64,000 bases of DNA from Poriferisodalis sp965221195 (lineage in GTDB: Bacteria > Actinomycetota > Acidimicrobiia > Acidimicrobiales > Poriferisodalaceae), in NCBI GenBank assembly GCA_965221195.1, contig OZ244864.1:2542001-2606000 (forward strand), read 5' to 3'. Below are positions 16,786-25,404 of the stretch, one piece after another (position 1 is the first letter of the stretch; each line of letters begins with the position of its first letter). The position numbers were made by a program, and so were the translations under genes. The notes beneath the pieces are model-generated. The model did not search any database. It was given only the letters and a program-made list of their open reading frames with translations, and was not told the DNA's origin.

Positions 16786-17940
16786 GTGCCAACTGGCAGT
16801 ACAGAAACTGGCAGCCCTGCAACCGGCTCAGCGTTCCGTTTGAGCCAGTACAGCCACGGCGCTGGCTGAGCGTGCAAGCTCGGTGCTTCCGAGCTGGCGC
16901 AGGTACTGCGCCACTTGACGCCTACCACCCATCCAGATCTGCTGGTAGACGCACAGACCAATGACGACGCCGCAGTGTGGCGACTTGACGACCAAACACT
17001 GCTGGTCGCATCAGCCGATTTCTTCGCCCCCATCGTGGACGATGCCCGCACTTGGGGACGCATCGCAGCCGCCAATGCCGCCAGCGACATCTACGCGATG
17101 GGTGCCACGCCGCTCTTCGCCCTCAACTTGGCAGGGTGGCCTCGCGACACGCTGCCGCTGGACCTGCTGAGCGAGGTACTCGCCGGCGGATCCGATGCCG
17201 CAGCCGAGGGCGGCTGGGTCGTCGTCGGCGGCCACACCATCGACGCTCCCGAACCGCTCTATGGCATGTCCGTCACCGGCATATGCAAGCCGACTGTCAG
17301 CGGCACAGGTCTGCTAACCAATGCGGGTGGACGGCCCGGGCAAGCGCTGGTGCTCACCAAACCGTTGTGTACTGGTGTGATAGCTACGGCCGTGAAGCAT
17401 TCCAACTCCCAAGCAGTGGCTCGAGGTGGCTCGCTGCATGATGCCTACGATGCCGCCGTGTCGGAGATGTGCAGGCTCAACGACTCAGCTGCCGCCGTGG
17501 CCATCAAGGCGGAGGCAACTGCTGCTACTGATGTCACCGGCTTTGGGTTGCTGGGCCACTTAGCGGAACTCGCCGATGCAAGCGGTGTCAATGCTGTTGT
17601 GGATGCATCGGCGGTACCGGTTCTCACCGATGCCGTCAGGTTGATCAATGAAGGATTCGTGCCCGCAGGCACCGGACGCAACCTCAGCCATCTCAACGGG
17701 TGTCTCAGTGGCGGTAACGAGATCACCCGCACGGTGCTCGCAGATCCTCAGACCTCAGGCGGCCTGCTGTTTTGCTGTCAACCCGGCCAAGCCGATACGG
17801 CCGTGCGCGTGTTGCGAGAAAGCGGTCACGATGCGGCGGTGATCGGCGAACTCACCGATCGATCCGACGGGCGGCCCGATGACACTTTCAGCACCATCAC
17901 AATTATTGGCACAATCACCGGCACAGCCGCTGGAGACTAG
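16786..17940 (+). CDS. selD: Selenide, water dikinase (selenophosphate synthetase), Sec-containing
   Basis: SelD uses ATP to convert selenide to selenophosphate, the selenium donor for Sec-tRNA. The body (DDAAVWRLDDQTLLV, DFFAPIVDDARTWGRIAAAN, YAMGATPLFALNLAGW, DVTGFGLLGHLAEL, DPQTSGGLLF) is clear from 16915 on. In frame upstream, across TGA 16867-16869, is LSQYSHGAG-U-ACKLGASEL, so the codon equivalent to E. coli Cys17 is UGA, and the essential Lys follows three residues later. With GTG 16786 as start the product is 384 residues, with Sec28; TTG 16840 is an alternative start. Calling the gene from TTG 16915 would remove the catalytic centre. A NadD-like gene follows 24 bases after the TAG. 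Confidence 0.94.
16877..16895 (+). promoter_or_regulatory. Putative bacterial SECIS hairpin of selD
   Basis: AGCTCGG (16877-16883) pairs perfectly with CCGAGCT (16889-16895) around a TGCTT loop (16884-16888), beginning seven bases after the TGA. The loop has G at its second position, as the bacterial SECIS pattern asks. The element is inside codons for the conserved LGASEL segment. Confidence 0.7.
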
Positions 17941-17964
17941 AGCTCAGCTGCCCACTGAACTCTG

Positions 17965-18645
17965 ATGAACTCTGAGCCAGTGCCTCAAGACACACCACCA
18001 GCGCTGTGTGGCTGCGGGATACGCCGGGGCGTGTTCCCCGGCTCGTTCAACCCACCGACAACCGCTCATCTGACGATCAGCGAAGCCGCGCTGGTTCAGC
18101 ACTGCCTCGATGCGGTTGTTTGGTCGGTGAGCAAAGTAGCGCTCGCCAAAGAAGACGTGCAGCGTCCGCGGCTCGCTGATCGGATCAACGTCCTCAAAGA
18201 AGTAGCCGCGTCAATCGAATGGCTCAACGTCAGCGTCACCGACGCGCAACTGTTGTCCGATATCGCCGTCGGCTTCGATGTCGTCGTCATGGGTGCCGAC
18301 AAGTGGCACCAGATCCATGACGCTGCGTTCTACGGCAACGACCCGGCACGCCGGGACGCATCCATCGCGTCGCTGCCGAAGGTTGCCGTAGCTGCCCGAC
18401 CGCCCCACGACTGCCCTGCCGAACTAGTTCTCGATCTGCCCAGTTGGATCAGCGAGGTGTCGAGCACGAGAGCCCGCACCATTGATCCGGCGCTGATGGT
18501 GCCCCAAGCGGCTCGGTTTGACGCAGAAACCGGCGCATGGACCGATCCGACGCGCTACGAAGCTTGGCTACAGAGCGAGCAAGCCCAACCCAGCCTGCTC
18601 GGCAGGCCATTTGTTGACGACACAAGTAGTCAAGCAGACAGCTAA
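17965..18645 (+). CDS. NadD-like nucleotidyltransferase
   Basis: A 226-residue protein of the cytidylyltransferase-like HxGH superfamily. GVFPGSFNPPTTAHL holds the nucleotide-binding loop, with TTAH in place of HxGH, and SEVSSTRAR is the ISSTxxR motif that binds phosphates. VVVMGADKWHQI lies where NadD has its FIxGxD strand. These features resemble nicotinate-nucleotide adenylyltransferase, but the HxGH variation and the long C-terminal tail leave the substrate open. It starts at ATG 17965, 24 bases after selD, so it may be co-transcribed with it. It converges with the coiled-coil membrane protein gene. Confidence 0.72.
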   Translation: MNSEPVPQDTPPALCGCGIRRGVFPGSFNPPTTAHLTISEAALVQHCLDAVVWSVSKVALAKEDVQRPRLADRINVLKEVAASIEWLNVSVTDAQLLSDIAVGFDVVVMGADKWHQIHDAAFYGNDPARRDASIASLPKVAVAARPPHDCPAELVLDLPSWISEVSSTRARTIDPALMVPQAARFDAETGAWTDPTRYEAWLQSEQAQPSLLGRPFVDDTSSQADS

Positions 18646-18654
18646 GGCAGCCGA

Positions 18655-19239
18655 TCAAGGCTCAGCGGTAACCCGCGGCAACCCAGCGGCAGTCTCCAGC
18701 CGGGCGAGTCGGTCGGTGTGATCAAGCAGTACTGCGTTGATCGCAGCGAATCCTGTCTGTATCTCCGCGCGCAGTCTGGTCTCCAAGTCGTCCATGTCGG
18801 ATCGCACACTGGCAATCTCATCACGGAACTCAGCACGAAGCCCCATCTCGAGGTCGTTAATGTCCGAACGCACACTGCCAATCTCAGCACGGAACTCAGA
18901 ACGAAGCTCGGCTCCGAGGTATTCGATGCGGGCACCGTTGGCATCAATTCGGGCGCCGAGTTCGCTGAACTGCCACATCATCAAACCGATCAACGCGCCC
19001 AGCACGGTCGTCACTAATCCTGCATACAAAGTGGTGACGGTGTTTGGAGACCACTCCCGGCGCTCAAGGTTCCGACTTCTGGCGGCTTTGCCAACAGCAA
19101 CGTCGCTGACACCCTCAGCGTTCGAAGCAGAACCTTGGAGACTTCTGGGGTCCGCAGCACGCGCACCAGCGGTGGGGGCGGAGTCATGCCGATCGTCTGT
19201 TGCGGTCATGGCGGCGGTCGTCTCAACTGGAGAGGTCAT
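18655..19239 (-). CDS. Membrane-anchored coiled-coil protein
   Basis: A 194-residue protein starting at ATG 19239, supported by GAGG a few bases upstream; a longer frame to 19329 has no such site. A polar N-terminal region of about 60 residues is followed by one membrane segment (about 67-90, VTTLYAGLVTTVLGALIGLMMW) and then a predicted coiled coil to the end. The coil contains a 22-residue repeat, LRSEFRAEIGSVRSDINDLE then LRAEFRDEIASVRSDMDDLE, followed by a partial third. Function is unknown. It resembles small actinobacterial proteins that oligomerise at the membrane through such coils. Confidence 0.65.
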   Translation of the reverse strand: MTSPVETTAAMTATDDRHDSAPTAGARAADPRSLQGSASNAEGVSDVAVGKAARSRNLERREWSPNTVTTLYAGLVTTVLGALIGLMMWQFSELGARIDANGARIEYLGAELRSEFRAEIGSVRSDINDLEMGLRAEFRDEIASVRSDMDDLETRLRAEIQTGFAAINAVLLDHTDRLARLETAAGLPRVTAEP

Positions 19240-19470
19240 CGGGCCTCGCTGTTCGTCGCGGCGCTGCAAAAGCGCACGTTTGTTTCCTGGACGGTCGCCG
19301 CATAAGCCGGGCAACGAGGCAACGCTCAAGCTAGCCGACCGGTCCTAGGCACGCCAGCCAATTTCTGTTCTGTGCAACACCCCGGTGGCAAACTTCCAGA
19401 TGTTCCAAGGAGCCACAGAAGAAACGACGGATAACAATAGATACCGGTGAATACAGATGAACACAGGTAA

Positions 19471-20457
19471 ATGCAGGTGAATGGCGAGATCTGCGACGTA
19501 GATCTGCTGGCCTTTGAGCAAGGCTCAGCAGCACAGCGCCGAGCCGTAGCAGATCGCGTCATGGCCAGCCTGCGCACCGGCTTTGTGTACACAGCGCACG
19601 ACCTGCCCACCGGATTGCTCAACGACGCCTACGACGTGCTGGGCAGGTTCTTTGAGCTGGATCCCGAAATCAAGGCGGGTTATGTCGACGCAGAGTCGTT
19701 CGGTGCCCGCGGCTACACCGGCACCCTCACCGAGACCGCTGCCGTCGCGGACCTAGCCGACTGGAAAGAGATGTTCAACTGGAGCGTGCAGCCACCAGAC
19801 GGTCACCCGCTCACCGCCAAGTACGCGCGTTGGTACCGGCCGTCAATCTTCCCTGATGACAGAATTGCAGCCTCCGGCGACATCCTCACCGAGTTCCACC
19901 GTCGGCTTATAGATCTGCAGCGACGCTTCCTGCGTGTCATCGCCGAGGGCATCGGCGCACATGAGACCTACTTCGATCGGATGACCGATGCAGGCACCCA
20001 TCTCAGCAGGGCTATCCACTATCCGCCGATGGCCCTCGCCCCCAGCGGTGGCAGCGAGGGCCACATCTGGGCCGACGAGCATGCCGACATCAACCTCATC
20101 ACTGCCTTGCCCCGAGCCACCGACCGCGGCCTGCAAGTTCGCATCGACGGCGAATGGACAGATACAGCCCCGCCGCCGGGTCATGTCATCATCAATTCTG
20201 GAATCATGCTTGAGCACATCACCAACGGCATGATCACAGCAGGCTGGCATCGCGTCATAGCTCACCCAGACCAACACACAAGCCGCCTGAGCGTGGTGCA
20301 GTTCTGCCACCCCCGCCCGTCAACCATCCTCACGCCAGTGCCGTCAACCATCACGCCCGAGCGGCCCTGCCGCTACGAGGCAGTCTCCGCAGAGGACCGA
20401 CTCGAAGAGGTGATCTGGGAGATCAACCTGATCCCCGACGCACGCCGCGTGGGCTGA
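19471..20457 (+). CDS. Fe(II)/2-oxoglutarate-dependent oxygenase, isopenicillin-N-synthase-like
   Basis: A 328-residue double-stranded beta-helix oxygenase. The iron ligands are His and Asp in DEHADINLITALP and the distal His in TAGWHRVIAH; the 2OG-binding Arg is in HTSRLSVVQF. The N-terminal part (GFVYTAHDLPTGLLNDAYDV, FFELDPEIKAGY) is the DIOX_N domain of the isopenicillin N synthase group. Such enzymes hydroxylate or cyclise small molecules; the substrate is unknown. Upstream 19440-19470 carries AACACAGGTAAATG-like repeats, so the exact start (ATG 19471) is moderately certain. Confidence 0.85.
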   Translation: MQVNGEICDVDLLAFEQGSAAQRRAVADRVMASLRTGFVYTAHDLPTGLLNDAYDVLGRFFELDPEIKAGYVDAESFGARGYTGTLTETAAVADLADWKEMFNWSVQPPDGHPLTAKYARWYRPSIFPDDRIAASGDILTEFHRRLIDLQRRFLRVIAEGIGAHETYFDRMTDAGTHLSRAIHYPPMALAPSGGSEGHIWADEHADINLITALPRATDRGLQVRIDGEWTDTAPPPGHVIINSGIMLEHITNGMITAGWHRVIAHPDQHTSRLSVVQFCHPRPSTILTPVPSTITPERPCRYEAVSAEDRLEEVIWEINLIPDARRVG

Positions 20458-20571
20458 AGCTCGCCGCACGAGACGGAACACTGCAACGCCCACGAGAAGT
20501 CCAGCAGGACCTTCCCAGTCACCTCACCCTGTGTAGCGAACGCCACACGCAAGATGACGAGACACGCGGCG

Positions 20572-22047
20572 CTACAAGGCCAACAAAGCGTTCTCGATTA
20601 CCTCAGTCAACGCCGGATGGATATAGAACTGATCGTGGGCGAGCTGGTCCACGGTCTGACCGAACGACATGGCACCAATCAGCGGCTGGATCAATGTGGG
20701 AGCCTGCGGCCCGATGATGTGAGCACCGAGCAACTCGCGGGTCTCGGCGTGAGCGATCAGCTTGGCGAAGCTGGTGCGGTCTTCCATCGCCCAGCCGTAG
20801 GCCGTGTCGCCGAAGCGCTGCACCGCCACTGAGATCGGTAAACCAGCGGCTCGGGCATCACGCTCAGTGAGCCCGACCGAAGCAACTTGGGGATGTGAGA
20901 ACACTGCGTGGGGCAACGATCGCTCATCCACGCTGAGCATCGGCCCAGCCGCCTGCCCCTCGGCAACTAGCAGGTTGTGTCTCAGCGCCCGGACCTGTGC
21001 GTTAGCCAGATGCTTGAGCTGGCTCTCACTGGACAAATCGCCGAAGGCCCACACGCCTGGTGCGGAAGTGCGAAAAAACTCATCTGTCAACACGCGACCG
21101 TTACGGTCTTTCACACCTCCGAGATCAAGTGCAAGCTGATCGCCGTTTGGAACTCTTCCGGTGGCTACCAGCAGCACATCGGCGCATACAGACTCGCTGC
21201 GGCCGTTGCGGTTGAACTCAACGGTGTAGCTGTTGCCCTGAGCGCTCGGTGAGCCATCGGCGGCATACGCGAAGTCCCTGACTGTTGGCTCGCCGGTCGC
21301 GGCACTGACGCGCACCGAACTCACTTCGGCGCCAAGTCGCAGATCGAAATGGTGCCGAGCGGCTGTGGTGAATGCCGCGGATACGTCGTCGTCTTGCGCG
21401 CGCAGCAGCCGCTCGCCGCGGTTAATCACGGTGACCTCGGTACCCAACGCCGAGAAAACGTAGCCCAGCTCGCAGGCGATGTAGCCGCCGCCGAGCACAA
21501 TCATTGAGTGCGGCAGCGAGTCAAGGCGCATAACGGTGTCAGAGGTGTGGTAGGGCACAGTGCCCAAGCCGCGGTAGGGCGGCACGAACGGGCGAGCCCC
21601 AGCACCAAGCACAACATGACGACCCGACACCGACTCCGTGCTGCCGTCGGCCATGCGCACCGCCAGTCTCCGGTCGCCCACAAAACGGGCATCGCCCTCA
21701 AACACCGTGATATTGGGGCACTCGGTGCCGACGCGGTACTCCCGTCCGCCGCTGGCGATCGGATCGATGCGCCCGAAGGTGCGGTCGCGAATGGCGGGCC
21801 AGTTGGCACTGTCGAATGTGGCCGAAATTCCGTAATCCGCCGCCGATGCGATGGTCTCGGCAACGTCCGCGGCGTACACGAGCATCTTGGAGGGAATGCA
21901 TCCCACGTTCAGACAAGTACCGCCAAACCTGTCGCGTTCAACGATCGCTATCGACCAGTCGTTGAACTCTGGGCCAGGGATGGAGTTAGCCGATCCTGTG
22001 CCAGCGATGACGAGATCGAAGTCGGACGCATCAGCACCCACCGTCAT
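20572..22047 (-). CDS. mtr: Mycothione reductase
   Basis: A 491-residue flavoprotein disulfide reductase that keeps mycothiol reduced using NADPH. The N-terminal FAD site has an Mtr-type DLVIAGTGSANSIPGPEFND and the redox pair is in GGTCLNVGCIPSKM. NAD(P) is bound by IVLGGGYIACELGYVF, and the dimer interface ends HPALTEVIENALL with the catalytic His. Mycothiol is restricted to Actinobacteria, so this gene supports the host assignment. ATG 22047 shares a base with the TGA of the serine hydrolase gene upstream, implying translational coupling; a longer frame to 22188 lies entirely within that gene. Confidence 0.9.
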   Translation of the reverse strand: MTVGADASDFDLVIAGTGSANSIPGPEFNDWSIAIVERDRFGGTCLNVGCIPSKMLVYAADVAETIASAADYGISATFDSANWPAIRDRTFGRIDPIASGGREYRVGTECPNITVFEGDARFVGDRRLAVRMADGSTESVSGRHVVLGAGARPFVPPYRGLGTVPYHTSDTVMRLDSLPHSMIVLGGGYIACELGYVFSALGTEVTVINRGERLLRAQDDDVSAAFTTAARHHFDLRLGAEVSSVRVSAATGEPTVRDFAYAADGSPSAQGNSYTVEFNRNGRSESVCADVLLVATGRVPNGDQLALDLGGVKDRNGRVLTDEFFRTSAPGVWAFGDLSSESQLKHLANAQVRALRHNLLVAEGQAAGPMLSVDERSLPHAVFSHPQVASVGLTERDARAAGLPISVAVQRFGDTAYGWAMEDRTSFAKLIAHAETRELLGAHIIGPQAPTLIQPLIGAMSFGQTVDQLAHDQFYIHPALTEVIENALLAL

Positions 22048-23351
22048 CAGACCAACGCTTGGTACACGAGCGCCTTCAGCTCGGGACGGATCGGGTGAAT
22101 GGTTGACGGCATTAGCTGTGTCAGGAACACCAGCGTGATGTCTTCGACAGGATCTACCCAGAACGCGGTCGAAGCTGCCCCACCCCAAGCGAATTCGCCC
22201 TTACTTGAGAGGACTTTCGCCTTGGCCGGGTTGAGCACCACTGAGAAACCGAGGCCGAAGCCGACCCCATCGAATGCAGCTTCAGAAAACAGCGCCCGAC
22301 CGCACTCGGTGAGATCGCCACCGCCCGGCAGGTGATTGCTGACCATGAACTCAAGCGTGCGTCGGCCGATGATCCGAGTGCCGTCGAGTTCGCCGCCGTT
22401 GCGCAGCATTTGCGTGAATCGGTGATAATCGCCCATAGTGGAGACAAGCCCGCCTCCTCCAGAGAGCATTTTGGGCGGCGCCAGATACAGCGATGTTTGC
22501 GGATCGTCAAGCAGAGTGCGGCTGAGGCCCGGATTGTCGGGTCGGTAGGCCGGCACCGACCGCCCGGTGTTACCTGAAGCCTGACGCGCTGCCATTGCAG
22601 CTGTGGTGTAGTTGGCAGCAAGACGCTCAGCGTCTGCTTCGTGTACCCAGAAGTCGGTATCAACCATGGAGAGCGGACCGGTGACATGCTCAGCGAGGTA
22701 GTCGTCCAAAGACTGGCCCGAGACAATTTCTACGACACGCCCCAAGACGTCAGTGGAGTAGCTGTAGTTCCACTGCGTGCCTGGATCAAACAGCAAAGGG
22801 AGCGAGGCGAGCGTGTCGCAGGTCTCACCGAGATCGCCCACCGCACCCCAGTTGAAGCCGTTGGCGCGGTACAGCGCGTCAACCTCGTTGGCGAAGTGGA
22901 AGTCGTAGGTCAGACCGGACATGTGGGTCAGCAGATTGTGGACAGTGATCTCGTTCGTTGGCTCGCGAGTCTGGTACTGCATCACGTTGCCACCCGCGAA
23001 GACGCGGGCGTTCGCAAACGATGGTATCCAACGCGAGACCGGATCTTTCAGTTGGAGCAGACCCCGCTCATAGAGTTGCATCGCGGCGATTGACACGACG
23101 GGCTTGGTCATTGAGTAGATGCGATACAGCGTGTCTGCCTCTACAGGCAACGACCGTTCACAGTCGCGTTGCCCGTAGCGATGCGTGTATGCGACTTGAC
23201 CTCCACGCGTCAACAGCACTGACACTCCCGGCAGACGGCCATCGTCAACGTAGCGATCAAGATGGGCGGCGATGCGGCTCAGCCGGTCGGCATCAAGACC
23301 CACTTCGGCAGGATCGACGGCTGGCTCGATGCTTGAGACGGTTACGCTCAT
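22047..23351 (-). CDS. Serine hydrolase of the beta-lactamase/esterase (class C-like) family
   Basis: A 434-residue protein with the serine beta-lactamase fold. The nucleophile motif SxxK is SMTK in YRIYSMTKPVVSIAAM, and the Tyr motif is YSYSTDVLG. ATG 23351 is preceded by GGAGG at a suitable distance, so the longer frame, which would include tandem repeats, is not used. No signal peptide is evident, so a cytoplasmic esterase or peptidase-like role is more likely than antibiotic resistance. It is coupled to mtr by an overlapping TGATG, which hints at a role linked to thiol conjugates, but this is speculative. Confidence 0.85.
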   Translation of the reverse strand: MSVTVSSIEPAVDPAEVGLDADRLSRIAAHLDRYVDDGRLPGVSVLLTRGGQVAYTHRYGQRDCERSLPVEADTLYRIYSMTKPVVSIAAMQLYERGLLQLKDPVSRWIPSFANARVFAGGNVMQYQTREPTNEITVHNLLTHMSGLTYDFHFANEVDALYRANGFNWGAVGDLGETCDTLASLPLLFDPGTQWNYSYSTDVLGRVVEIVSGQSLDDYLAEHVTGPLSMVDTDFWVHEADAERLAANYTTAAMAARQASGNTGRSVPAYRPDNPGLSRTLLDDPQTSLYLAPPKMLSGGGGLVSTMGDYHRFTQMLRNGGELDGTRIIGRRTLEFMVSNHLPGGGDLTECGRALFSEAAFDGVGFGLGFSVVLNPAKAKVLSSKGEFAWGGAASTAFWVDPVEDITLVFLTQLMPSTIHPIRPELKALVYQALV

Positions 23352-23440
23352 CACTGCCTCCAGTGCTCGCTGTGCATGGCTCTGCTTGGCACAGCCCTGT
23401 GGGGCACGGCCCTGCTTGCAGGCTACGGCGCAAGCGTCTG

Positions 23441-23486
23441 CCAGCAGCATCGACCCAGCAGCATCGACCCAGCAGCATCGACCCAG
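23441..23486. repeat. Three 14-bp tandem copies
   Basis: CCAGCAGCATCGAC is repeated perfectly at 23441-23454, 23455-23468 and 23469-23482, followed by CCAG. Confidence 0.85.
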
Positions 23487-23618
23487 TGTGCTCGGCAATC
23501 TTGCGGTCGGGCGCGCCGCCACAGCAGCTTTTCAGCAGACCGCGACGCTCAGGGCGCTCAAACTAGATGCCCAGACTCTATTTGTGTAATACATTGAGAT
23601 ATATAGAAAATAAATCTC

Positions 23619-23649
23619 TTGACAGCAGGTCGGTAACCACTACTAGAGT
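23619..23649 (+). promoter_or_regulatory. Sigma70-like promoter candidate
   Basis: TTGACA (23619-23624) is followed after 16 bases by TACTAG (23641-23646), with TAGAGT three bases further as another -10 option, and preceded by an AT-rich stretch that could act as an UP element. It would drive the gene starting at GTG 23729. Confidence 0.45.
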
Positions 23650-23728
23650 GCCGCAGACATGCCGGGCGCATGGCATTGCGCCTAGGCCCATCTGGCATCA
23701 GAAGATGCGACAAAGAGGTGAAGCAGAC

Positions 23729-24121
23729 GTGACGGCTACACAGATGACTATGCACGAGTTCTGTTTATTTGTTGACGGCGCAGATTTAAAAGCTGCGAAG
23801 ACGATCGAGCGTCTCGCCTGCGTCGGCTACTCCCATCCCGCCGCTGGGGCTCACGACGGTGTCCAAGCGCTGGTGTTCTCATGTGGAGCAAAGAAACTTG
23901 CCGATGCGGTGGCCGCGGTTGTTGCCGCGGCTGAGGGCATAACCGGACTTTTCGTCGCCAGAGAGGCACGCAGCGGGGATGTTCCGGTTTTCGATCCGAC
24001 TTCGCTGGAGCTTGCTGCCACCTGTTCAGTAGCGGTGCCAGCCACTCCCGTCAACGCCGCAACTACACACAAGCGCCACAACCCTGCCCGCCGACGACAC
24101 GCAAACAGCTTCGACTCATAG
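23729..24121 (+). CDS. Small protein of unknown function
   Basis: I do not recognise this 130-residue protein. GTG 23729 is chosen because AGAGGTG (23714-23720) lies at Shine-Dalgarno distance; a longer frame reaches back through the promoter. The N-terminal half reads MHEFCLFVDGADL, then IERLACVGYSHPAAGAHDGVQALVFSC and a helix KKLADAVAAVVAAAEGI. The HEFxLxxDG opening with alternating strands and a helix looks like an alpha/beta regulatory or antitoxin-like fold, but that is only an impression. The C-terminus is basic and disordered (HKRHNPARRRHAN). It is well isolated, with its own AT-rich promoter. Confidence 0.6.
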   Translation: MTATQMTMHEFCLFVDGADLKAAKTIERLACVGYSHPAAGAHDGVQALVFSCGAKKLADAVAAVVAAAEGITGLFVAREARSGDVPVFDPTSLELAATCSVAVPATPVNAATTHKRHNPARRRHANSFDS

Positions 24122-24131
24122 CCCGCAGCAA

Positions 24132-24266
24132 GTGACCCGCAGCGATCACAATCCAAGTTGGCCGGAATGGGTGATCTACTGCTGCGGGATCGGCTACGCG
24201 GCGGACAGCCCGACGAACGGTCAGGATCTGTTCCTGCACCACCGGGGCGCGCTCGTAGAGTCGTGA
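24132..24266 (+). CDS. Possible 44-residue protein with a Cys-Cys motif
   Basis: A short frame from GTG 24132 to TGA 24266 reads SWPEWVIYCCGIGYAADSP and NGQDLFLHHRG. It has a protein-like mix of aromatic and Cys residues and lies between two genes on the same strand, overlapping neither. There is no clear ribosome binding site. It may be a small protein or chance. Confidence 0.25.
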   Translation: MTRSDHNPSWPEWVIYCCGIGYAADSPTNGQDLFLHHRGALVES

Positions 24267-24295
24267 CGTGAGGATGTCCGCCGCGGGAGGGTCAG

Positions 24296-25342
24296 ATGCT
24301 GGTCGAACGGATCGAAGCGAAGTGGATCGACGCGTTTGCGTCGGTGTTTGAGCTGTGCGGCGTTGAGGAGTCTCAGACAGCCGCCATCTTGTCGGAGAGC
24401 CAAAGCCGAGCCGTCAACGTGAACTTGGCAGAGTTAGCGCTTGACCGCTTGGGCGCACCACCTATCCATGTCGTCGCACCGACACCGCGCCAATCTGCAC
24501 CTGTGCCGGTGCGCTCCACCGGGGCATCCGATGCCATTGCCGGCTCAAAGGCAGTGATGGCAGCCTTGGGCGCAGTGGATTTCGTAGTTGACTGCACTGT
24601 AGAGGGGCTGCTGCATGCACCTGAGTTGGCTTCGATCCTCGGCGAAGGCACACGCATCCTCATGGTCTCTAACGAACATCCCGAGGCACTTGAGCGGCTG
24701 TTGCCCCGGCCCGACCTCGAGCCGAAAGTCAAGGCTGGTATCCGCAAGCTCGTCGGGGCATCGGAAATGACGGTGACTTCTGCGGCCGGCACCGACCTCA
24801 CCGTTGATGTCAGTGGAGCTCCTTGCGGGGGCGGTTGGGGTTACACATCACGACCGGGAACCATCAGCCACTGGCCCGGCGGGCTGTGCCTTGCGTTCCC
24901 CAAAGCTGAGACCGTCAACGGCACCATTGTTATGGACCGGGGCGACATGAACCTCACGTTCAAGCGCTACATAGAGTCGCCGGTCACGCTGCACATCGTC
25001 AACGACTACGTCGTTGACGTTGAGGGTGTCGGCACCGACGCTGCACTGTTCCGCAGCTACACCGATGCTTGGGGTGACCGCGAGGCGTACGCAACCAGCC
25101 ATGTGGGATGGGGCATGAACCCCGGCGCCCGCTGGGACACACTGTCGATGTACGACCGCAGCCAGACCAACGGCACCGAGCAGCGGGCCTTTGCGGGGAA
25201 CTTTCTGTACTCCACCGGTGCCAACGAACATGCCGGCCGCCACACGCTGGGCCATTTCGACCTGCCGATGCGCAACCACAGCGTATTCCTCGACGGCGAG
25301 GCAGTAGTAATCGACGGCCTACTGCAAGGCGATCTGGCCTGA
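24296..25342 (+). CDS. M29 aminopeptidase-fold / NicX-like metalloenzyme
   Basis: A 348-residue protein resembling the family that contains thermophilic M29 aminopeptidases and 2,5-dihydroxypyridine 5,6-dioxygenase (NicX), a ring-opening enzyme of nicotinate degradation. The putative metal-binding C-terminus has HVGWGMNPGARWD, STGANEHAGRHTLGHFDLP and MRNHSVFLDG, with Glu-His and His/Asp pairs as in that family. The N-terminal domain (ELCGVEESQTAAILSES) also fits. Neighbouring acyl-CoA ligase and HIBADH-type genes on the same strand suggest catabolism of a ring compound. The family name is moderately certain; the reaction is inferred. Confidence 0.7.
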   Translation: MLVERIEAKWIDAFASVFELCGVEESQTAAILSESQSRAVNVNLAELALDRLGAPPIHVVAPTPRQSAPVPVRSTGASDAIAGSKAVMAALGAVDFVVDCTVEGLLHAPELASILGEGTRILMVSNEHPEALERLLPRPDLEPKVKAGIRKLVGASEMTVTSAAGTDLTVDVSGAPCGGGWGYTSRPGTISHWPGGLCLAFPKAETVNGTIVMDRGDMNLTFKRYIESPVTLHIVNDYVVDVEGVGTDAALFRSYTDAWGDREAYATSHVGWGMNPGARWDTLSMYDRSQTNGTEQRAFAGNFLYSTGANEHAGRHTLGHFDLPMRNHSVFLDGEAVVIDGLLQGDLA

Positions 25343-25404
25343 GTCCACCCTGGCGCTGATCGTCACTCTGCGGACTGGGGGGCAGCCATTGTGACCGGCC
25401 CATC

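Larger units (their letters stand above)
23352..23728. other. 377-bp intergenic region with triplet repeat and AT-rich promoter zone
   Basis: This is the longest spacer in the window. The left part has three 14-bp tandem copies (23441-23482). Positions 23575-23620 are markedly AT-rich for this genome and lead into a promoter-like sequence. It separates two divergently read units: the hydrolase-mtr pair (minus) and the small unknown gene (plus). I see no RNA gene in it. Confidence 0.6.

Noticed and set aside
23567..23728. A longer start for the small unknown gene at TTG 23567
   Set aside because: It would run through the AT-rich promoter; the GTG at 23729 has a proper Shine-Dalgarno.
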